Assembly (NCBI RefSeq): GCF_035594125.1 | Contig: NC_087178.1 | Location: 2,851,001 to 2,915,000, forward strand | Origin: Scylla paramamosain | Taxonomy: Eukaryota; Arthropoda; Malacostraca; Decapoda; Portunidae | Direction of reading: 5' to 3' | DNA: 64,000 nt | Shown here: positions 58,328 to 64,000 of the stretch, one piece after another | How the letters are laid out: each line of letters opens with the position of its first letter | Position numbering within the stretch: position 1 is the first letter of the stretch | Notes under the pieces: model-generated | Told to the model about the DNA's origin: nothing | What the model saw: only the letters and a program-made list of their open reading frames with translations | Database searches by the model: none | Made by a program: the position numbers and the translations under genes

Positions 58328-58943
58328 GTTTCGGTCGTCACAGTATCCCTGCAACACAAATAATAATACTTCGATTCTTTTGATTCTTTTTGGGATTTGC
58401 CAGATAAAACTTTAGCCCCATTAGCCCCTGTATCTAGTTGACAATAACTGTGCTGTAGAGTGTGCATCACCAGAATCCGTGGATATTGTCAGCGTAAACA
58501 CTTAGGATTAGTCTTTGTAGCATATAGGTACAGTACATCAAAGTGTGTCACGAGAGTCGGTTTTAGAATGTGCATCCCCAGAGAACTATGGGAGCGTATA
58601 CCGAGTCCTGCATTAATACAGCTGGTGGTCACTGCCTGTTTTAATGTAGGACTGTATATACGCTTCCTCAATATTCTGGAGATGCACATTCTAAAGTCGC
58701 CTCTCGTGAAACATCCTAAGTGTTTCGGTGATTCGGTGATGCTCACTACAAAACATTCATTACAAACTAGATTCTTGCAACCAGACTCGCAGTGTTTTCA
58801 CATTTATTTCTAGTCTCCTGCTATATATTTAATTAGAAACATTTTCCCCTAGTTTCTATAAAGACTAATGTTTTATCCGGCAAATCCCAAACGGAATCGA
58901 GCCAGTATTATTCGTCCTGGAGAAATACTGTGACGACCGAAAC
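58328..58943. mobile_element. 616-bp near-palindromic fold-back element
   Basis: The outer ends GTTTCGGTCGTCACAGTAT (58328) and ATACTGTGACGACCGAAAC (to 58943) are perfect inverse copies. Further inverse pairs follow inwards: GGGATTTGCC(A/G)GATAAAAC, ACACTTAGGAT, CACGAGAG..TTTAGAATGTGCATC, and AGTCCT(G/A)CATTAA. The centre is near 58630. The right arm has about 100 bp extra. Frames inside both strands resemble each other only because of the palindrome. Confidence 0.85.
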
Positions 58944-59874
58944 CATGCCGAGACGAAAGGACCGGCCGATAGCAGACACGCTGACTTCCCCAAAACACCA
59001 AGAAGACCCGAAGCGGAAGGTACAAGTTTGCAGTGCTGTTGTAAAACCTCTTTCTATACATGAGCTGTGGTTGACTGCACAAACATATCACGAAAGAAGA
59101 ACCAAAGTGTGAGAGCATGTGTTTTATTTCCAAAGAAGAAAGCTGCAACACAGAAAACGCTTGAAGACACAATATCAATAGCCAATCTTCACCAGCGCCC
59201 TGCAAAGATTTCGCATTAAAATATGGTTCTTTCTTCCATATGTGCCAAGATTTATTATTTTGTGTCAACTGTGTAACTTAAATGGATAAAACAAACTTAT
59301 ATATGGAAAAACAGCATTCGTCCCAAATCCCATATAATTTCCATATATATATATAATATCTAACTCGTTTTACCACTTGGTTTGCTCTTTGCTTGATGAT
59401 AGTGGCTAAAAATGTTCCTGATATTCTATTAGTTGGTTTGATAACACACAAATAACGTAAAGATTTTTTTCCAGCATACCGAATTTTTTGTGTCAAATTA
59501 AATCAGCTGGTGAATCTGGCAGTTTATTTATTTATTTTTTTTCCAGCCATTGCGAACTCCCCAGTTGAGGATGGCTGGAAAGGAGAAGGAAGGGAATGAG
59601 AAGGGGAGGGAGGCAGGACGAGGAGGGGGTGGGCGATGGTAGTTGAGGTGGTGGTGGTGGTGGTCGGTCGCGTGTGGTGGGATCCTGTGGCAGAGAAATA
59701 TGAAATTGGATCCTGGGTTTACGACAGATATACGAGAATTGGGGAGGACTCGATGCTGTGTTGCCCTGCTGGCGAGGCGACCCTGCTGGAGGAGGGGGAG
59801 AGGTCATTAGGGCTCACAAATGAAAGGTGTTCTCGTCTTTGTTTCTGGAGGGAGTTGGTTTTTGGGGTAGGGTG

Positions 59875-59945
<71 letters not shown>

Positions 59946-60632
59946 AACTAAGGCGGGATCATGGGGAAGAGTAAGATAAATAAGAAAGAAAGAAAAAAAG
60001 AAGAGAGATAAAGGAGGGAAAGCAAATTAGCAGTCGGGAGAGGAAGCAAGATGAAGTGAAAGAAAAGTAAGAGAAATGAAGACAAAATAGCGGATAAAGA
60101 AGAAGAACGAGCAGAGAGAAAAGGGGAAAGAAAGATATAAGCGAAAATTAAGACAAGATACAACATGTTAAGAGGAAGTGCGAAAAGGAAGAAGAAAAAA
60201 AAAAAAAAAACAGATGAGAGAGGAAGCCGTGAGCGGGAAAACTTAAAAAAAGAAGACTACAGGAAAAAAAATAGAAAACAGAGAGGGAAAGTACCGTACA
60301 AATGTGAAGGGGGGAAAAGCGCAATGTGTAGAACAGTGGAGTGCATTTATTATGACTGAGTATAAAACAAACTTAAAATACAATGGTGCCACGTCTACTC
60401 CACTCTGCCTTTCCTTCCCAAATCATAATTACCCGAGAATTTCAAGTCATCGCGCAGATTAGTAGGGAAGGAAAGTCGCTAATCATAATATACACCTTTT
60501 TCACCGTCGTCAGGTAACCTTGGTCCAGGTGCACAAGTTTAATTAACCATCTGGGAAGTTTACGTCATCTTATTAACATATTTTTGGTAGAAGAGGGGGA
60601 TTGGAAAGGAAGGTGGATTGTGTGTCATATAT

Positions 60633-60701
<69 letters not shown>

Positions 60702-60809
60702 TGGCAGCTTATACTCGAGGGGCATTGGAATACAAGACAAGTAATGTAGAAGGCAGACAGGTAGACAGAATTAAACAGGTGGACGGGAAGGTTTAATTTA
60801 AGTGAGTGA

Positions 60810-60881
<72 letters not shown>

Positions 60882-62937
60882 GTGTGTGTGTGTGTAAGTG
60901 TGTGAGTGTGAGTGTAAATCGCAGGTGTCCATCAGGTGTGGAGGGAAGAAAAGTAGAAAAAAAAAAAAACAAGTGGCGAGAGGGGGAGGGTGCATGCATG
61001 AGTGGTAAGTCCTCTTTAAGTCCTTACGGAGTTGAGATTACTTAGGAAACAGCTGGCCGGCAGGTTTTAACTCACCGCGGAGAGTTGGCAGGAAGCTCAT
61101 TTGGAATCTTGTGAGGGAAGAGAAAATGCTCAGATGATTTTCTTTCGTAATCTAAACTAAAATTAAACTCCCGCCGTGTTTGTTGAGTACAGCAATATAT
61201 TTGATTTTTTCTCTCTGTTCCTATCACTCGCATATTCCTTAATTTACTTGGCATTCGTGCATTTCCCTGTTTATTATTTACATGTTTACTGTTTATTGAG
61301 CTAAATTACATATACTTATAAAGGGAGGATTTGATTTCTTTCCTCCTCCCCCTTACCTGTCACGCTGAGATCCTTTAGTTTGTGTACAAATCCCTCGATT
61401 CCTCGTTCACTATTTAATGACAGCCTCTGTTTACACTCCACTTTATTCTGCTTGTTATTCCCCTTCCTTACTGCTCCCTCATCGCCTCACTTCCACTCCC
61501 TACCACTGCCTTGTTTCCTCCACATCCACACCACTATCTCTTCATCCATCTCTCTAATTATCACTTTCCCTTCCCTTTACTCTTTAGCCTACCACTGGCA
61601 TTTCTCTCCCTCCGGCTGTTAACATTCTCTCCACCATTCCTACTCCTCTTCCCCCTAGTCCTCTATTATAGGTTCTTCCTCCCATATTCCTCCCTGTACG
61701 TAAATTCCCCATCTCACTCTTCCCATCAGTGGCTTTTCTTTCTCTCACTGTCCCCATTTTTACCTCATACTATGCTCTTCTCTATTTCCCTAATCCTCCA
61801 TTGTTTGTTTATCATTCCTTTACCTCCCTGTACATTCCCTTACCCTCATCTTTCATCCCCTGATCCCCTCATCCCTTCACCACAAACGCCCCTCCTCACC
61901 GAGCTGTCATACCCTCCTCCGCTGCCTCCATGAAGTAGCGTAACCTATGAATTATAAACATCTCCCGGATATCCTCCCTTGCCCTTCTTCCCTTACCTTT
62001 GCCGTCCCTCATCGTCCCTCACATCTGATTCCTCGTCTCCCGGGAGCTGCGAGGCTTACCAAACTCGCCAGCCTTTTCCCTGCCTCTCCCTCGGCGGACG
62101 AAGCGTACTACATATTTCTGCCTTGCCTCTCCTCGCCCGCAGTTTCATCGAAGGTCATTCTTTCTGACGTAAAAGCGCCGATGGGAATGTCACTTGAGTT
62201 TTTCTGCGTCTGCCTCTTTCGAAGGAGGAAGACGCGCCAGGTACTGAAGCTTCGTCGCGTCTCAGATAACATCGTTCAATTACTTGGTGTTTGTTTCTTG
62301 CCGCCACCTGCCACCGCGGTGTTGGAGGGGTGAAGGGGAGGAGGGGAGGCTCGGGAGGAGGAGCGGGAGGGAGGAAAGAGTGAAGGAAGGACGGGTAAAA
62401 AACTTGAAGGTGTATAAATTATTCCAAAAACTCGAGGAGGGAGAATATTTTATCTGATACTTTTTCTTCAGTAAGGAGATCCTGCGGTGGGAGGGAGGCA
62501 CCAAACATCTTTACCTATTTTTTTTTTGTGCTATACGTCCTTGGATGAAAAAAAAAAAGAAAAAGAAAAAGAAAAAAGAGGCCAACGCTGACGGCAAGTA
62601 CGTCCTTTTATGTACGTACTTAATATTACCTATTGGTCTTCAGGCAAAGCAAGGCCTGTGAAAGCTGTACGGGGAGTTAATGTCTTCTATTTAATTAAGA
62701 GTATAGAAGGACCCTAGACAGCTTAAAGACAAAAGGAAGATTGAGTCACAGGAGGGTGTATATAGTCCAGAGAGGAGGAGGAGGAGGAGGAGGAGGAGGA
62801 GAGGGGGAAAAGAAAGTAGAGGAGGCAGCGGTGTTTGGTGGTGGTGGGGGTGAAGAGGAAAGAAGGGAAGTCGGAGGAGAGTTAAAGAAAGAAGTTGGTG
62901 TGAGTGGTTGAGGGCGAGTGAAATGGAAGGAGCGGGA

Positions 62938-63130
62938 GGAAGCGGAGGAAGTGGAGAAGGAAGGTGAGGAAGCCGAGGAAGTGAGAAGGAAGGTGAGGAA
63001 GCCGAGGAAGTGGAGAAGGAAGGTGAGGAAGCCGAGGAAGTGGAGAAGGAAGGTGAGGGAAGCCGAGGAAGTGGAGGAGGAAGGTGAGGAAGCTGAAGAA
63101 GTGGAGAAGGAAGGTGAGGAAGCCGAGGAG
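62938..63130. repeat. Purine-rich minisatellite (about 30-33 bp unit)
   Basis: About six units of GAGGAAGCCGAGGAAGTGGA followed by GAAGGAAGGT occur in tandem with few changes. Confidence 0.85.
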
Positions 63131-63135
63131 GAAGG

Positions 63136-63208
<73 letters not shown>

Positions 63209-63277
63209 TTCCAAGCTATTAAAGGAGGTAAAGGAGGAAAGAACGTGCTGAGCAGTGGTGTAATCCTAAACTCAAAC

Positions 63278-63398
<121 letters not shown>

Positions 63399-63789
63399 TA
63401 CATCCATAACAGACAATACAGAAAGACGAGACACAAACTCATAAACAGAAAGTCGAACAGGAAAACATGATAGGAAGGAAGGGGGACGAAGGAACCACGA
63501 AAGAGGGCACCTGTTCTGGAGAGGAGCCGAAATATAACATGGATTTAAGGACTTAGGAAGAACCTGAGGGTGATGGTGCCTTGGGTGAAAATCGCAGCAG
63601 TGTAAAAGGACAAAGGTAAAAAGGTTATGAACATCGAGCAGAGAGGAGGGACAGGGAAAGGGAAAGAGAGGGAGACGTGTAGGACAAACTGAAGAGTGAA
63701 TGAACTGATCCAGGTGAGGAGATGAAGGGTTATATATATAGCGTCGCGTGGGAAGAAGACTAAAGAAGAAAGGATGATTGAAATATAAT

Positions 63790-63877
63790 AAAAAAATGTA
63801 GAGATAATGGATACACATAGAGGTGAACGAAGTAAAAAAATGTAGAGATAATGGATACACATAGAGGTGAACGAAGT
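63790..63877. repeat. Perfect 44-bp tandem duplication
   Basis: Two identical copies beginning AAAAAAATGTAGAGATAATG and ending GGTGAACGAAGT lie directly end to end. Confidence 0.95.
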
Positions 63878-64000
63878 ATCCTTTGTGGTTTTCAATTAGA
63901 GGATGATAGTATGAAATTGACAGGTTGTAGAGGACACTGATACGGATGAATGTGTCTGAATGGTGACGAGTCGTGTTAAGTAAGGTTAGGTTAAGTTAGA

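Noticed and set aside
58460..58813. 117-codon frame and its mirror-image frame on the other strand
   Set aside because: Both lie in the palindrome and resemble each other because of the inverted repeat, not because of protein conservation.
61511..62333. Overlapping plus-strand frames of 128 and 140 codons
   Set aside because: The sequence is pyrimidine-rich, which suppresses stops. No motif, and no consistent frame between them.

Overview
The window looks like nuclear DNA of an arthropod, most likely a decapod crustacean (inference). The genes are intron-rich with GT..AG splice sites. Telomere-type (TTAGG)n/(CCTAA)n blocks occur inside the sequence. Di-, tri- and tetranucleotide microsatellites are extremely dense, and LINE and Tigger/pogo remnants are present. 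There is no operon organisation and no prokaryotic signal.

All recognisable protein-coding content lies in the first 22.6 kb, as three genes. (1) A TBC1D15/TBC1D17-type Rab GTPase-activating protein runs on the minus strand from 9810 to 1035. Eleven exons encode about 501 residues in a fully consistent reading frame, and the gene continues off the left edge. (2) A FkbM-type (Methyltransf_21) methyltransferase with an N-terminal membrane anchor runs on the plus strand from 11759 to 15992. It has six exons, 332 residues and appears complete. (3) Mitochondrial ribosomal protein L39 (MRPL39) runs on the minus strand from 22564 to 16176. It has nine exons and about 331 residues, with one apparent single-base frameshift in exon 3. 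Genes 1 and 2 are head to head. Genes 2 and 3 are tail to tail, with only 183 bp between stop codons and crossed poly(A) signals. They share no evident pathway: vesicle/lysosome Rab control, membrane-associated small-molecule or glycan methylation, and mitochondrial translation.

The introns carry mobile DNA. A deleted Tigger/pogo element (25-765) lies next to TBC exon 11, a frameshifted non-LTR retrotransposon fragment (about 1420-2650) lies in the intron before exon 11, and a 736-bp element with terminal inverted repeats (6894-7629) lies in another TBC intron.

From about 22.6 kb to 64 kb I find no gene I can support. The region is made of microsatellites, including two very long uninterrupted (TTC)n tracts of about 631 and 904 bp. 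It also holds several interstitial telomeric blocks, copies of at least two dispersed repeat families, tandem minisatellites and inverted-repeat elements. The most unusual are a fold-back element whose arms are arrays of a short 'GGACGATTTGGCCACG' unit and whose loop is a telomeric repeat block (55461-55924), and a 616-bp near-palindrome (58328-58943). The long frames of poly-F, poly-S, poly-K, 'SLSL' or 'RERE' seen in translation are microsatellites, not genes.

Exon boundaries were set by hand from splice consensus, reading phase and family resemblance remembered without any database search. Microsatellite coordinates are approximate to a few bases.
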